This document shows positions 11,111 to 22,242 of a stretch of 64,000 nucleotides of DNA, piece after piece. The DNA lies in the NCBI GenBank assembly GCA_029204225.1, contig CM055092.1, positions 83,548,976 to 83,612,975 on the forward strand, given 5' to 3'. The translations under genes were made by a program, and so were the position numbers. The stretch is from Diphasiastrum complanatum (lineage: Eukaryota > Streptophyta > Lycopodiopsida > Lycopodiales > Lycopodiaceae). The notes beneath the pieces were generated by a model. That model was not told the origin of the DNA. It made no database searches and saw nothing but the letters and a program-made list of their open reading frames with translations. Position 1 is the first letter of the stretch. The number at the start of each line of letters is the position of its first letter.

Positions 11111-12561
11111 ACTATACTATACACAAAGTAGTTAACCATCGAAAATAATGCAGCTAGAAATGGGTAAGCATCGGGGGAAAAAATATTTTATTTTGATAAT
11201 TTACATCAACAAAATTTATCATCCTACATGACATTCCTTATATGATCTTTCTAGATTCGAAACTCCTTTAATGCAATTGACTTCATTTGCACCTAAGATT
11301 AGCTACAACCCACATGCACAAACATATGTTCACAATAGCTTTCAAACATTTATATCAGGACCAACATATCCAATTTCTATCACTTCTTCTGAAGGTGAGA
11401 GTGAGCTCAGTATTCAAAGAGGCTACCACTAATGAGCAACACATCAAATCATGTCCCATTGAATACTTGGTAGAAAAACTGCACTATCAAAGAAAAAATG
11501 TTTTTATGAAAATAGTTGCATTGTTATAGTAAATGTTGTGTCAAGCAATATAGAAGTTTATTTTGCCAAAAAAAGTAAGAAAATATTAAGAATAGCCTAC
11601 CTTCAAAATGTAGCTCAAACTACTACATAGTCAATAATGATGCCACCAAGAAAAACAATGGATTGTAAGTTATTCATCCAAGAGCAATTGGAAAAATAGC
11701 ATATTGTGGACCATCTCTATAGTAAGCATAGTTGACTGTAGTTGCAAAAGAGACTTGACATGCAATCAAGCAGCAAAGAATTACCTGGCATTGGCCAGCA
11801 TAATAAAAATCACAACAAAAATATTCTAGCACAACGACATGAAGAAATTGCAACATTATTAAAATAAATAATTCATACTAATTAGTGACTAGACAACATA
11901 AACACTAGATTGTTGATTTGCATGTGTACAATTCATATCAGAAATTAAAGCCCAGGACAAAACTTGACATCATAAATGTGCAATAAAATTAAATTTACAT
12001 GTGGCATATAAAGATGCCAAATCTTGAAATTAGTGATACACTAGCACTGGATTCAAAATTGCATCAAACCTTCCACAGCTGCATTTTTTTGGATGAAGAG
12101 TCCAATGCAAATGCCATTAGGGTATTCTCAAAAGACGATACAAGATTTTTTTGAACATATAATAAATCCTCATGGACCATAATTTTTTCTACATAGTGAG
12201 CCTTTAAAAAAAGGCCAGTCAATAATTTGGAGGTGCCAGTAATAAGGCAAAAACTTACTTAAACCGTGCCATTGATCAAAATGTATTTACATTGTTAATG
12301 GGATACTGTATCACCAAATTTCAATATGCAATCTAGTCATGATATTTCCCAACAATTAAGCTATATAAGATTGGAATCTACAAAAATATTATCTTATGTA
12401 GCTTGTGAAATAACGGGCCACCCACGGTATCTTCTACATAGGAATTGGCCTACTTGACATTCATGGTCTTGCCAAGCTCTTCAGGACATGATCGCCATTT
12501 AACTAAGAAGCAAGTTGCTATGAGAGTGTAACTCGATTGAACCTAACAATACTTCTAGGTG
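11111..12561. other. AT-rich spacer, no gene seen
   Basis: No coding region with a recognisable domain and no clear repeat boundary. Short ORFs at 11,287-11,529 (+) and 11,674-11,856 (-) show no family resemblance. Confidence 0.5.
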
Positions 12562-13216
12562 TGTGAAAAATTTCCTATGTTGGCACATCTAGCTATGTCA
12601 AATAATATGTACATAAGTGGGTCCCACACATGTGAGGCCATGGAGCCAAGCGGGAAACCTACTCTAATATAGGTTAGATCAAGTCTAAAGAGTAAGTCAA
12701 ATCAATTTGGTAGTGATTCCTACTTTATAGGACCTAAATCCTAAATTTGTGATGGAGATTGACCAACTAGCCACCTACTTGGCATGACTCTAGGTTGGCA
12801 AATTATGGGAAGAAAGCCAAGTTAAATTCCTTAGTGCATGCTAGAAATTCACCTAATTTACAAAGGAAGAGGCTTTTCTATGTAGTGAGCTCTCCATAGT
12901 AAATACTTAGAATATTTTTGAGAACTTATTGGCAATCTCAAGCTACTCCACATATGTATTGAATTGTTATGATCCAAATGCAATCAAAGTGATATTACTT
13001 CCATTCTCTATTTTCAAGCCGTACTATAGGCTGTGTTTCACACGTGTGAACTTGGATTTCCACATTTGATCAAAGCTTTATGATTGTTTCTGATTGTTAA
13101 GTGCAAAATTGCTATTCTAGATCAATTTTTGTGTCTAGTTTTTGCAGTAAACATCCAATCGCTCTTGTGGATCTTGTGTAGATCCATTTAGGGTCCTAAA
13201 GTACTGAAATTCAACA
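12562..13216 (+). repeat. Putative copia LTR (single copy seen)
   Basis: The stretch starts TGTGAAAAATTTCC, similar to the B LTR start, and ends ATTCAACA. It is followed at 13,217 by TAGTATCAGAGCC, a one-mismatch initiator-Met PBS. A CACACGTGTG box lies near 13,039, as in the B and F LTRs. The start is inferred from the TG end. A partner LTR is not seen. Confidence 0.65.
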
Positions 13217-13464
13217 TAGTATCAGAGCCAAGTACAAGAGGCTAGTGCTTTGATCAAATACAAATCTCTTTTTAGCAAGTTTTGTTGCTAGAAACTAGAA
13301 TTGAGATGGCGAGTTTGAATCTAAACTTTGAGGAGGGGATTTGATTCCAAACTTTGTGAGGGTCAAGATCCGTACTGTCCACATGTGTGGGCAACTCTGA
13401 ACTTGCATTTATTACTCAATGCTCATTAGATCCATATAATTGGATTCTAGTTCTTGATGAGATT
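13217..13464 (+). other. PBS and leader of a copia interrupted by element C
   Basis: A PBS-like TAGTATCAGAGCC is followed by non-coding leader-like sequence. The stretch ends where the putative LTR of element C begins. No coding motif is seen. Confidence 0.5.
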
Positions 13465-14391
13465 TGTTGGTGCTAATCCTAGGAAAAGCTACCAAGATTG
13501 AGTGCCATTGATTAGATTTGACTTAGTGTCATGAGATCTAATTAATCCAAAGAAACAAAATGTTTCGACCCACAAAGCTTTGTTAGCTTTGAGCTGCCCA
13601 CATGCGAAGACCGTCCCAGTCCATAACTGCCACATAACGGTTTTAGCTGACAGACACTCAAAGGCAAAGGGAAGATGTTTCGACGACTGAAGGACACTCA
13701 AAGGTGAAGGTAAAATGTTTGAGGAATGGAGGAGCTCAAAGGAGGAGGCAAAGCCCGAACAAAGACACACAGCCGAACAACTCCCGAAGACCGAAAGGCG
13801 GCAGATCTTCACGATCCAAGTACAAAGGAAATCAAGAAAGTACCAAGAGGACGTCCCCCTCTACGGATGATGCTGAAGGCAATCTGGATACCATTGGAAT
13901 GTGCTTGATCAGTCGTTCTTGTAATTAGAGATTAGATTAAACCCTTTCTCTCTCCATCTATATAATTAGATTGAAGATGAGAGAATCGGTTGGATTGTCA
14001 ATTGGTTGAGTATCATAAGCATAGTGTTGCTGAGCCATTGTCCAAGAAGTCCGCTAGTAAGAGAGACGATCTGATATTATTCGTGAGAGACATAGTTTCT
14101 TTTGCGCCGACGCATTGTGTGGGTTTGTCTCACAATGCTCTCAAGAAAGAGAATCATTGATGATATAGTAGCTGTAATGCATATGTTGAATGATCTTGAA
14201 TGCTTTGATGTCTGATTGTTGTTTGTTCGTAATCAACCATTTATTCATCATTCCGCGCTCTGGGTCATCTTGTTGAATGCTTAAACAATTAAACATAGGT
14301 CAGTAGTGTCTATCTATACTCTGGAAGATTGTAGATCTGATCTAACAAGCAGTAGCTGGCAGACAGAATTGAATTTCATCCGGGTTCTTAA
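13465..14391 (+). repeat. Putative 5' LTR of copia C
   Basis: The end is supported by TTCTTAACA followed, after three bases, by a perfect plant copia PBS. The start TGTTGGTGCTAATCC is chosen because it gives TGTT...AACA ends and a change in base composition. The length would be 927 bp. The 3' LTR is missing because the element is cut at 18,560. Confidence 0.55.
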
Positions 14392-14394
14392 CAG

Positions 14395-14407
14395 TGGTAT
14401 CAGAGCA
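14395..14407 (+). other. Primer-binding site of copia C
   Basis: TGGTATCAGAGCA is an exact match to the copia initiator-Met tRNA PBS. A second TGGTATCAGA occurs at about 14,446. Confidence 0.8.
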
Positions 14408-14585
14408 TTCGACATCAAAACAAGCAACGTCTGAATTCACTTCAGTGGTATCAGAACTGGATAGGTTAGTCAGAGCCTCTCGCTCCTATCAGAGAGTTGA
14501 TATAGCTTCAGAACTATCAGATCCAGGAGAACGAACATTCAGAACAAGAAACCAGAAAACAAGCTGAAGAATAGAGTTCACAACA

Positions 14586-15357
14586 ATGGCATCTATAAGC
14601 AGCATACAGTCGAAGATTTGCACAATCCTCAACTTAGTTGGGTCTAACTTCCTAGCATGGAAGGTGAAAACCTCTCTCATCTTAAAGGAAGAAGGGCTAT
14701 GGCCCTGGGTAGATGGCTCCGAAGAAATACCGACAACCACAGGCAAAAAGCTACGAGAATGGAGAGAAAAGAATGACAAGGCAGTAGTCGTGTTGTCTTC
14801 AATCCATCGAAGATAGCTTGACACTTGACCTCATGACACTCTCTTATGTAAGAGATATGTGAGATATCTCTTACATAAGAGATATCTCACATATCTCTTA
14901 CATAAGAGATATGTGAGATATCTCACATATCTCTTACATAAGAGATATGTGAGATATCTCTTACATAAATCACACAGCCAAATAATGCTTCTCGAAGACC
15001 AGCTGAGAAATCTACGATGGGATGGCAAAGTCTTCACATCTTTTATCAAAAAGATAAAGGATATGTTCCCTTCGTTACACAACGCCGGAACAGACAATGT
15101 CGTATCAACAGAGAAGCAGCTTACCTACTTGCTACGAGCTTTACCAAGATCCTTCCAGATGACCCGAACGTTGCTAGCAAAAGATCCAAAGATGACCCTC
15201 GAAAAAGCGATGATCAAGATTCGAGAAGAAGTCGAAGCCCGTCAGCACCTTGATCACAAGGACAGCTCTGATGAGGCTCTCAACAGCAACAAAGAAAAGC
15301 CAAAGAAGCAGTTCAAGCCTAAGAGGGAGTCATATCGAAAGCAGAATCGAGATCAGT
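14586..15357 (+). pseudogene. Gag of copia C, interrupted by a palindromic repeat
   Basis: ATG at 14,586 opens a Tnt1-like gag (SNFLAWKVKTSLILKEEGLW, about residues 20-39), which runs to a stop at 14,814-14,816. A palindromic repeat array at about 14,842-14,968 follows. Gag coding then resumes in the frame that ends at 15,357-15,359: LLEDQLRNLRWDG, FIKKIKDMFPSLHNAGT, KQLTYLLRALPRSFQ and a basic tail. Gag would form the particle; here it is split. The base composition is visibly more GC-rich than in the B, D and F copias. Confidence 0.87.
14842..14968. repeat. Nested palindromic array of GAGATATCTCTTACATAAG-type units
   Basis: The stretch alternates CTTATGTAAGAGATATGTGAG with its reverse complement at least six times, so each unit can pair with its neighbour and many nested hairpins are possible. 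It sits inside the gag of copia C and breaks the coding frame. Both strands are open over much of it, purely from the repeat composition. Confidence 0.9.
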
Positions 15358-15424
15358 AGACAGAGAGAGCCACCAAAGGCAAATGAAAGAACAAAGAAAA
15401 GCCAAGATAGCAAGACAACGAAAA

Positions 15425-15757
15425 GAAAGCATGCGTGAGATGCAATCGCAAAGGACATACAGTCGATTCGTGTTGGCTGAACCCAAAGATCAAATGCATT
15501 CATTGCCACAAAAAAGGTCATGCAGCCATGGACTACTACCAGAATCCAAGGAACAAACAACCTCAAGGCAAACGGGAGAACGACAACAGTTTATCCTACA
15601 TCTAAGAGCCCGAAAGCTCGAAGATGGGAGAAGAAAGGTCGAACAATGGTAATTCGACAGCCTGTCTATGCACAAATGTGTGTGCAGCCTCGATATCTGA
15701 CACACAAGAAGTGATTCTTGATTCAGGAGCAACCTCTCGTTTCATTACATCCAGATG
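15425..15757 (+). pseudogene. Nucleocapsid zinc knuckles and protease of copia C
   Basis: One frame reads two adjacent knuckles, CVRCNRKGHTVDSC and CIHCHKKGHAAMDY. In the second the last Cys is Tyr. Further on, EVILDSGATSRFI gives the aspartic protease active site DSGAT, followed by an in-frame TGA at 15,755. Stops between gag and knuckles (15,357) and within the linker break the chain. Confidence 0.85.
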
Positions 15758-15761
15758 AATA

Positions 15762-16790
15762 ATGTCTAATTTCCGAAGTACAGATAAATTCAGGTACATA
15801 GTTCTTGGAAACGAATCGAGACATCAAGTGAATGGCATTGGTTTGCTATGGCTCAACACAAATGACAAAGACCGAAGATTAGATGATATTCTATTCTTAC
15901 CCACACTACAACAAGACGCTCTCAGTTGCAAGAATAGCAGACGCTGAGATGTGTGACGTTTTTGAACAAAGCATGCAATGTCATTGATGCCAGCACCAGC
16001 GCACTTGTTACACAAGGAAGACGAAAAGGGAACTTGTATCATTTGAAGGTATGCCTACCAGCAGATCAAGCACACCAAGCTCATAAATCTATAGATGTTC
16101 TATGGCACAGAAGACTATGCCACATGGACCCAATGGACTTGTATCAAGCAAGCCAGCACGGAGCTATTACAAGAGTAAGCATCATGAATGCAACGAACTC
16201 GACAACATGTGATGCGTGCATGAAAGGGAAGATTTCCCGAACTCCCTTCACTAGGGGTTCCTTCAGAACGACAAAGATTTTGGAGCTGGTACATTCGGAC
16301 ATTTGCTGACCCTTCGACGTGATCTCAGTAGGTGGCTCGAAATACTACATGCCATCCAAAGACGACTACAACAAGTTCACGAGAGGCTACTTCATATACA
16401 ACAAATCAGAAGCACTCGACAAGTTCACAAAATACATGAACTGGACAGAAAGATGCACAGGAAGCAAAGTGAAACAGATCAGAACTGATCGTGGTGGAGA
16501 ATACATCTCGAACTACTTTGACGACTTCCGCAACGATCGAGGAATCCTTCATAGAAGGACTACATCCTATGCATCGCAACACAACGGTGTTGCTGAAGGA
16601 AGAACAGGACACTCATGGAAGCCGCAAGATGCATGATGGCCTATTTGAAGGCACCAAAAGTGCTATGGGCAGAAGCAGTAGCTACAGCCACCTATATCCA
16701 AAACAAGATAAGCAAATTTGGTGTTTCTCATGTGATACCACACGAACTATGATAGGGTAGAAAGCCCAATTTGATGCACTTTCAGATCTT
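15762..16790 (+). pseudogene. Pre-integrase and integrase of copia C
   Basis: Motifs include VLWHRRLCHMDPMDLYQ and CDACMKGKISRTPF for the zinc-binding domain. The catalytic core shows ELVHSDIC, a TGA at 16,307, then IRTDRGGEYISNYFDDF and the NGVAE region. The frame shifts at about 16,597 and coding-like sequence continues to about 16,790 (FQIFDCAAYANFKRSS). Several stops and frame changes show long decay. Confidence 0.82.
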
Positions 16791-17214
16791 TGACTGTGCA
16801 GCTTATGCAAACTTCAAAAGAAGCTCAATGAAAAAGTCGAACAAGGATACTTCGTCGGGTATGACAATCATTCGTCATACTACAAGATCTACATGCTAGA
16901 GACGAATCAAGTGAAGACAGTTAGAGCCGATGATGATTCAGCCAGCTACGAAGTCTTATGAAGGCAGTACTATGAACCCGAACACTTAGACGAAGATGCT
17001 CGAACCCCACATTAACTGAGCAACGAATCAGATGAAGAAAGGACAACAAACTTGCCTACAACTAGAACACCTGTAAACCGACCTAGCTGAAGAGACAAAG
17101 ACAAGGATATTGCAGTACTCGAAGAATCTTCCAGGAAATCAACAAGAGAATGAAGAGCGCCAGCCAGATTCATGCCAAGCAGCTCGACTTCGATATCCGA
17201 AGAGTTCTGTGGAT

Positions 17215-18011
17215 TCAGTGGCGAACCACAAACATTCGAGAAAGTCATCGACAATCCAGACAAGGACAAATGGATCCAGGCCATGAACGAAGAGATCGAA
17301 TCCATGAAGAAGAATGAGGTATGGACATTATAGCCAACCAATACCACACAAGCAGAAGACAGTTCAATGCAAATGGATATACAAGCTGAAGTACGGACCG
17401 AATGGAAATGCTTCGAGGTACAAAGCTAGACTTGTAGCGAAGGGATTCTCTCAGAAGTATGACATCGACTAACTACATTGAGACCTTTTCTCCTGTCTTG
17501 AAGCATGCGTCTCTACATTTGCTATTTGCATATGCAGTCGTCTATGACCTCAAGATTCACATAGTCGATGCGAAGAAAACATTCTTACATGACAAATTAG
17601 ACGAAGAAGTCTATATAAACCAACCTCCGGGTTACATCTGTGAATCACTTCCCACCTATGCATGCCGAATGCACAGAAGTATCTACGGTTTGAAGCAATC
17701 CGCGCGACAATGGTACCAGAAGAAAGATCATGCCCTACAATCCTTAGGCTTCGAGCCACTGATGGCCGATTCCAATGTTTATATAAGGGTCACAGATGGG
17801 GAGATCATCATTGTTGTTATGTACGTGGATGACACATTGATACTATGCAGAAGCGAAGAGCTAATTGCTAAAGTGAAGAGCGACATCTGAAAACATTTCG
17901 AGATAACAGACCTAGAAGAAGCCAGATGTTATCTAGGCTTGCAAATCGACCGCGACTATGACAAAAGAAAGCCATACCTTCACCAGTCTAGGTACATCCA
18001 GATGATTTTAG
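17215..18011 (+). pseudogene. Reverse transcriptase of copia C
   Basis: The RT start is seen as DKDKWIQAMNEEIESMKKNEVW before a stop near 17,330. After a frame change, ORF 17,459-17,890 carries ETFSPVLKHASLHLLFAYAV, IVDAKKTFLHDKLDEEVYIN, SIYGLKQSARQWYQ and the catalytic MYVDDTLI near 17,820. It ends at TGA 17,888. Following sequence (LEEARCYLGLQIDRDYD) continues the domain. The catalytic Asp residues remain although the chain is broken. Confidence 0.87.
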
Positions 18012-18012
18012 G

Positions 18013-18560
18013 ATGATAGATTGCAAAGGGGCCAACACCCCAATGTTTGTAGGAACAATTCTGACAAACGAAGATTGTCCAAAGACTGACGAAGAAAAGG
18101 AGATAATGCAGCATGCGCCTTATAGAAGGCTAATTGGGTCACTGATGTATCTAGCAAATAACACACTCCCCGACATTGCTTATGTCATGTTTAGGATGAG
18201 CCAATTCAACGTGAACCCAAGTCCTATACACTAGAAGATCACGAAGCGAATTCTGCAATACCTTCAGAAGATGAAGAATTTTGGGCTGTATCACTCTCGT
18301 GATGTCAGATTCCAGATGCACTCCTACAGCGATGCAAGTTGGGCATCACTCAAGGACGACTGTAAAAGTGTCTTAGAAGGGTGCACCATTGTAGCAAATG
18401 CAGCAATTCTCTAGGTCAGCAAGAAACAGACCATCACAGTTCAGTCATCTTGTGAAGCAGAATATGTCGCAGTTGCAAAAATGGCCAACGAAATCACATG
18501 GCTCAGACAGTTCTTCACCGGATTGGGAGAAGCCACCAAAGAGCCTCTAATCTTGCAAAA
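18013..18560 (+). pseudogene. RNase H of copia C, truncated
   Basis: APYRRLIGSLMYLANNTLPDIAY, SYSDASWASLKDDCKS, VSKKQTITVQSSCEAEYVAVA and ITWLRQFFTG are copia RNase H landmarks. Stops lie at 18,232 and about 18,412. The domain is cut at EPLILQN (about 18,558), where element D begins. Confidence 0.85.
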
Positions 18561-20257
18561 TGATGAAATTTGAAATTTTCATTTTTGTACCTAAGTTAAC
18601 CAAGAATTTATTAACTGTTGGCCAACTAATGGATAATGGCCTAAATGTACAATTTAAGCATGGATTTTGTTCCATCCTTAAGAATGATGAATGCATAGCA
18701 AAGAGATTTAAACAAGGTAGATTGTTTAAATTAGATGCTAATGTTGAATGGAGATTGTGAATATGGCAAAGGTGGAGATCACCAACGCAGAGCTATGGCA
18801 CAAAAGGTTGGTGGGCCACCCCAACTTCAAAGCTATGAAATCCATGTGTGCAAAGGAGCTTGCACTCGGCCTCCCCAAGAGCTTGGCAAAATGTAGAAAG
18901 CATTGTGAGGCTTGTAGCCTCTCAAAGACTCATAAGCTTCCATACTCAAGATCTCCTTCAAGATCTAACACTCCTTTTAAAATCATATATTTGGATGTAC
19001 ATAGCTTCTCTCAAGCATCTAATGGTGGTGCTAAGTACTATGTAACATTCATTGATGATCATTCTAAATATGCTTGAATTTACATCTTGTCTTGTAAATC
19101 TTTGGTGTTTGATTCATTTGTAAAATTCAAAACTCTAGTTGAAAATCAGCTTAGTACCAAGATCAAGGTATTAAGAAGTGATAATGGAGGAGAGTATATC
19201 TCCAATAAGTTTATAGAGTTTTGTAGTTCTAATGGCATTAAGAGGGAGTTGTCTTGTTCTTATATCCCTCAACAAAATGGAGTGGCCGAGAGGAAAAATA
19301 GATCTCTTTGTGAGTGTGCTAAAGCCTTAAGGCTAGATGCTTTTCTACCAAAACCATTTTGGGGTGAGACAATCGTGCTAACTTCTTATGCAATAGATTT
19401 CCCAACTAAGCCATTGGAGAAATCACACCATATGAAGCTCTATTTGGAGAAAAGCCAAATCTCGAGGATCTAAAGATATTTGGATCCACATGCTATATAC
19501 ACCAATCCTTGGTACAAGGAAGAAGGATGATGCAACTTCCATCAAAGGCATCTTGTGGGATATGGTGAGAATAACAAAGGGTATAGAGTCTTCAATCCCA
19601 TCGGTAAGAAACGTCAAAGCTAGTGAGGCTCACTTATGATGGCAAAGGTGATCAAAGAGAAGACATTTCATCTTTTACTTTCCTTCAATGCTTGATGAAC
19701 CAACTTCTTATGAAGATGCTTGTAAATCAAAAATTTGGATGAATGTTAGGCAAATGGAGTATGATGCTCTCATGGAGAATCATACTTGGGATCTTGTTGA
19801 ACTTCCTCAAGGAAAGTGGGTGTATAGATTGAAGTATAATGAAGATGGATCAATAAATAAGTATAAAGCTAGACTTGTAGCAAAAGGTTTATTGCAAACC
19901 AAGGGAATTGATAATGACGAAACTTTTGCTCCTGCGGCTAAACTAGTTACAATAAAATTGATCATTAGCCTTGCTACTACTTTCAATTGGAAGCTATTTC
20001 AACTTGATGTTACAAATGCCTTCCTTAATGGCTACTTGGAAGAAGAGATCTACATGAGACAACCCGAGGGCTTCATCAAGGAGGAGCATGAAGAAAAAGT
20101 GTGTTTTTTTAAGAAGAGTCTCTAGGGACTCAAGCAAGCACCTAGAGCATGGTACTCTAGGCTAAACTATTTTCTTATCTCCATCGACTTTGTTTTGAGT
20201 TCATATGATCCATCATGGTACATTAGATTTCATGATGGAAAAATCATTATCCTTATA
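18561..20257 (+). pseudogene. Copia element D: pre-integrase, integrase and RT start
   Basis: Truncated copia starting mid pre-integrase (VPKLTKNLLTVGQLMDNG). The zinc-binding region (HKRLVGHPNFKAMKS, CEACSLSKTHKLPYSRS), the integrase core (FIDDHSKYA, TGA at 19,076, RSDNGGEYISNKFIEFCSSN, NGVAERKNRSLCECAK) and a degraded linker follow. RT occupies 19,688-20,125 (KWVYRLKYNEDGSINKYKAR, QLDVTNAFLNGYLEEEIYMR), with a TAG at 20,123 inside the [13 protein letters not shown] motif. It is a sister of element E (55,325-57,210), with the same motifs and order. It is cut just before the YVDD box by an insertion and resumes at about 21,178. Confidence 0.88.
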
Positions 20258-20318
20258 TGTTCCCACAATTTTGAAAATTTGTAGTCCACCAATTTGCGCT
20301 TGACACGGAGACAATGTA

Positions 20319-20503
20319 CACATCACTGGCCAGTATGTGCATGACATCTGTTTCGCCACATCAGCATGTTTCAACACATGCTGCGCGACACGTGTCTATA
20401 TTTTTTGTCAGCACACCACCGGCCAGTATGTACACGACATCTGTCTCTCCACATTAGCATGTTTCAGCATATGCTGCGCGACACGTGTCTAAATTTTTTT
20501 CAG
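20319..20503. repeat. Two tandem 93-bp units, each ending with a GACACGTGTC box
   Basis: Unit one is 20,319-20,411 and unit two 20,412-20,503. Shared landmarks are GGCCAGTATGT, GACATCTGTYTC, AGCATGTTTCA, CATGCTGCGCGACACGTGTC and a T run followed by CAG. Confidence 0.88.
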
Positions 20504-20575
20504 CCATACTGACACGTGTCTAGCAGAGGGTATGGCCCACATCTGGCCATGCATTGTCACGTTCCAACACGTGTC
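20387..20575. promoter_or_regulatory. Cluster of four ACACGTGTC (G-box/ABRE-like) palindromes
   Basis: GACACGTGTC occurs at 20,387-20,396, 20,480-20,489 and 20,511-20,520, and AACACGTGTC at 20,566-20,575. The CACGTG core is the plant bHLH/bZIP binding box. Whether it works here is unknown. Confidence 0.5.
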
Positions 20576-20584
20576 AATTGGGCC

Positions 20585-20588
<4 letters not shown>

Positions 20589-20628
<40 letters not shown>

Positions 20629-20717
20629 ATACCCTCGCGCTCCTCTGCTGTCTCTCTCGCTCTCTCTCGCTCTCTCGCGCCTCTGCTCCCTCGCTCTCTC
20701 CCTCTCCCTCTCCCTCT

Positions 20718-20776
<59 letters not shown>
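20589..20776. repeat. CT microsatellites
   Basis: (CT)n runs at about 20,589-20,624 and 20,720-20,776, joined by interrupted CTC-rich sequence that continues to about 21,010. Confidence 0.95.
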
Positions 20777-20779
<3 letters not shown>

Positions 20780-21177
20780 CTCCCTCGCTCCTGCCCTCAC
20801 TCTCTCCCTCGCTCCTCGTCCCTCTGTCCCTCGCTGCTCGCTCCTGGCCCGCTCGCTTCTTCGCTCCTGGCCCACTCTCTCTGTCCCTCTATCCCTCGCT
20901 CTCTGTGCTCACTCCTGGCCCACTCCCTCCCTCGCTCCTGGCCCGCTCTCTCTGTCCCTCGTCTCTCTCTCTCTCTCTGCTCGCTCCTGCCCTCTCTCTC
21001 TCCCTCGCTCTTGGCTTGCATTTCTTTTTTTGATTTTATTTTTTCGTTAACCGAAAAATTCTGTAATTCTGCATGAATTTTCCTTGCAAAATTAGCTTCC
21101 CAACGATCTAGTGTATGCTTCGATTCAGCATGTTTGTGCGCACGTATGATTTTTTGATACATTTTAAGCCTATATAT

Positions 21178-21593
21178 GTTGATGACATTATTTTAAGTGG
21201 AAATGATCGCTTTATCTAAAGAGTTTAAAATGGTAGATCTCGGCCTTATATAGAAGGCTTATAGACTCTTTAATCTATTTGACTATAACTAGACTTGATC
21301 TTAGTTTTAGTGTTGGAAAATTAAGCCAATTCATGCAAAATCCTTTGGTATCACATTGGAAAATGGTCAAAAAAGTCCTAAGATATATCTCATCAACTAG
21401 GAACTTTAACATATTGTACAATGAGACTAATCTTGGCTTAAGAGCCTATGGTGTCTCATATTTTGTAGGTGACAAAGTGGATCGAAAGTCTACAAGTATA
21501 TTTGTTACTTTCTAATGTGATGGAATAGTATCATGGCTTTCCAAAAAGCAAGATACAATTTTCTTATTCTCCACAGAATCCGAGTATAAGGTC
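21178..21593 (+). pseudogene. Copia element D, RT end and RNase H remnant
   Basis: The remnant starts with VDDIILSGND and then RLDLSFSVGKLSQFMQNP, ISSTRNFNILYNE, DKVDRKSTSIFVTF, a TAA at 21,513, and VSWLSKKQDTI...STESEYK. It stops abruptly at about 21,593. Internal deletions and frame changes are present compared with E, F and B. Confidence 0.85.
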
Positions 21594-22242
21594 TTGTGTT
21601 TGTTAGTGTTGAGAATAAATATACTGATCAACCCTGTTTGAAGCACAGATAAGTTAAAAAAAGCAGATCTGTACATGCAAATTGAAAAGACCAATTGTGA
21701 TGGAAATCTTATATCCAGCTATTTTTCAGTCAGCAACAATGCAAATTCATAATTGAAGGACTTTTACATAAATGTGAATGTTCTTTCCTGCAACCTTGCT
21801 TGAGTTAAAATTCATTAAGAAAGTAAGCGTGACCCCATTAGAGCCAGAAGTAACTTAGAAAATCACCTAAACCACCAGTAGAGGTCTCTAGGTTATGTAA
21901 AGATTGAGCAATGAATTTACTTACTCTTACATAAAATGATACTACAGTGTGTTGTAAAAAGAATTCAGTCATCATGCTTTATGATAAATTGATCTATAAA
22001 ATCCATTAATATGGCATGTATATTTCTGACGATTTCTACGGTAAAATGAATTTTCATCTTAGTTCAAAGAATTTGCAGAAAACCTTCAAATTTTTCAAAA
22101 AGAGAATCCTGATAAGTTTGGTCTCTGAGAAAATTCTTACATTCATTCAAAAGCAAGGACAATGGTTCCAAGTTGTAAACGATTGTTTCAAGCTAAGAAT
22201 GAATGGAAATGAATAGTGCAGGAATAGACAAAAAATTTAAAT
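21594..22242 (-). other. Non-coding, possibly an intron of the NPC relic
   Basis: The NPC reading frame on the minus strand ends at WINKGTG with GTTCGT following, which could be a 5' splice site. No later NPC exon is visible before element D starts at 21,593. I see no other gene in it. Confidence 0.4.

Larger units (their letters stand above)
20258..21177. mobile_element. CT-rich 0.92-kb insertion inside element D (solo LTR or unclassified)
   Basis: The reading frame of D stops at IIIL near 20,255 and picks up at YVDDIILSGND near 21,178, so about 920 bp are inserted. The insert begins TGTTCCCACAATTTTG and contains a duplicated 93-bp unit, four ACACGTGTC boxes and long CT runs. Its TG start would suit an LTR, but the 3' end and the target duplication are unclear. 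The long Ser-Leu ORFs over it are microsatellite artefacts. Confidence 0.65.

Noticed and set aside
14831-15097. Minus-strand ORF with repeated CKRYLTYLL
   Set aside because: Shadow of the palindromic array inside copia C gag. The plus-strand gag motifs explain the region.
20489-21162. Long overlapping ORFs on both strands rich in Ser-Leu or Arg-Glu
   Set aside because: They are translations of CT/GA microsatellite DNA, open in many frames because of composition. No domain is present.
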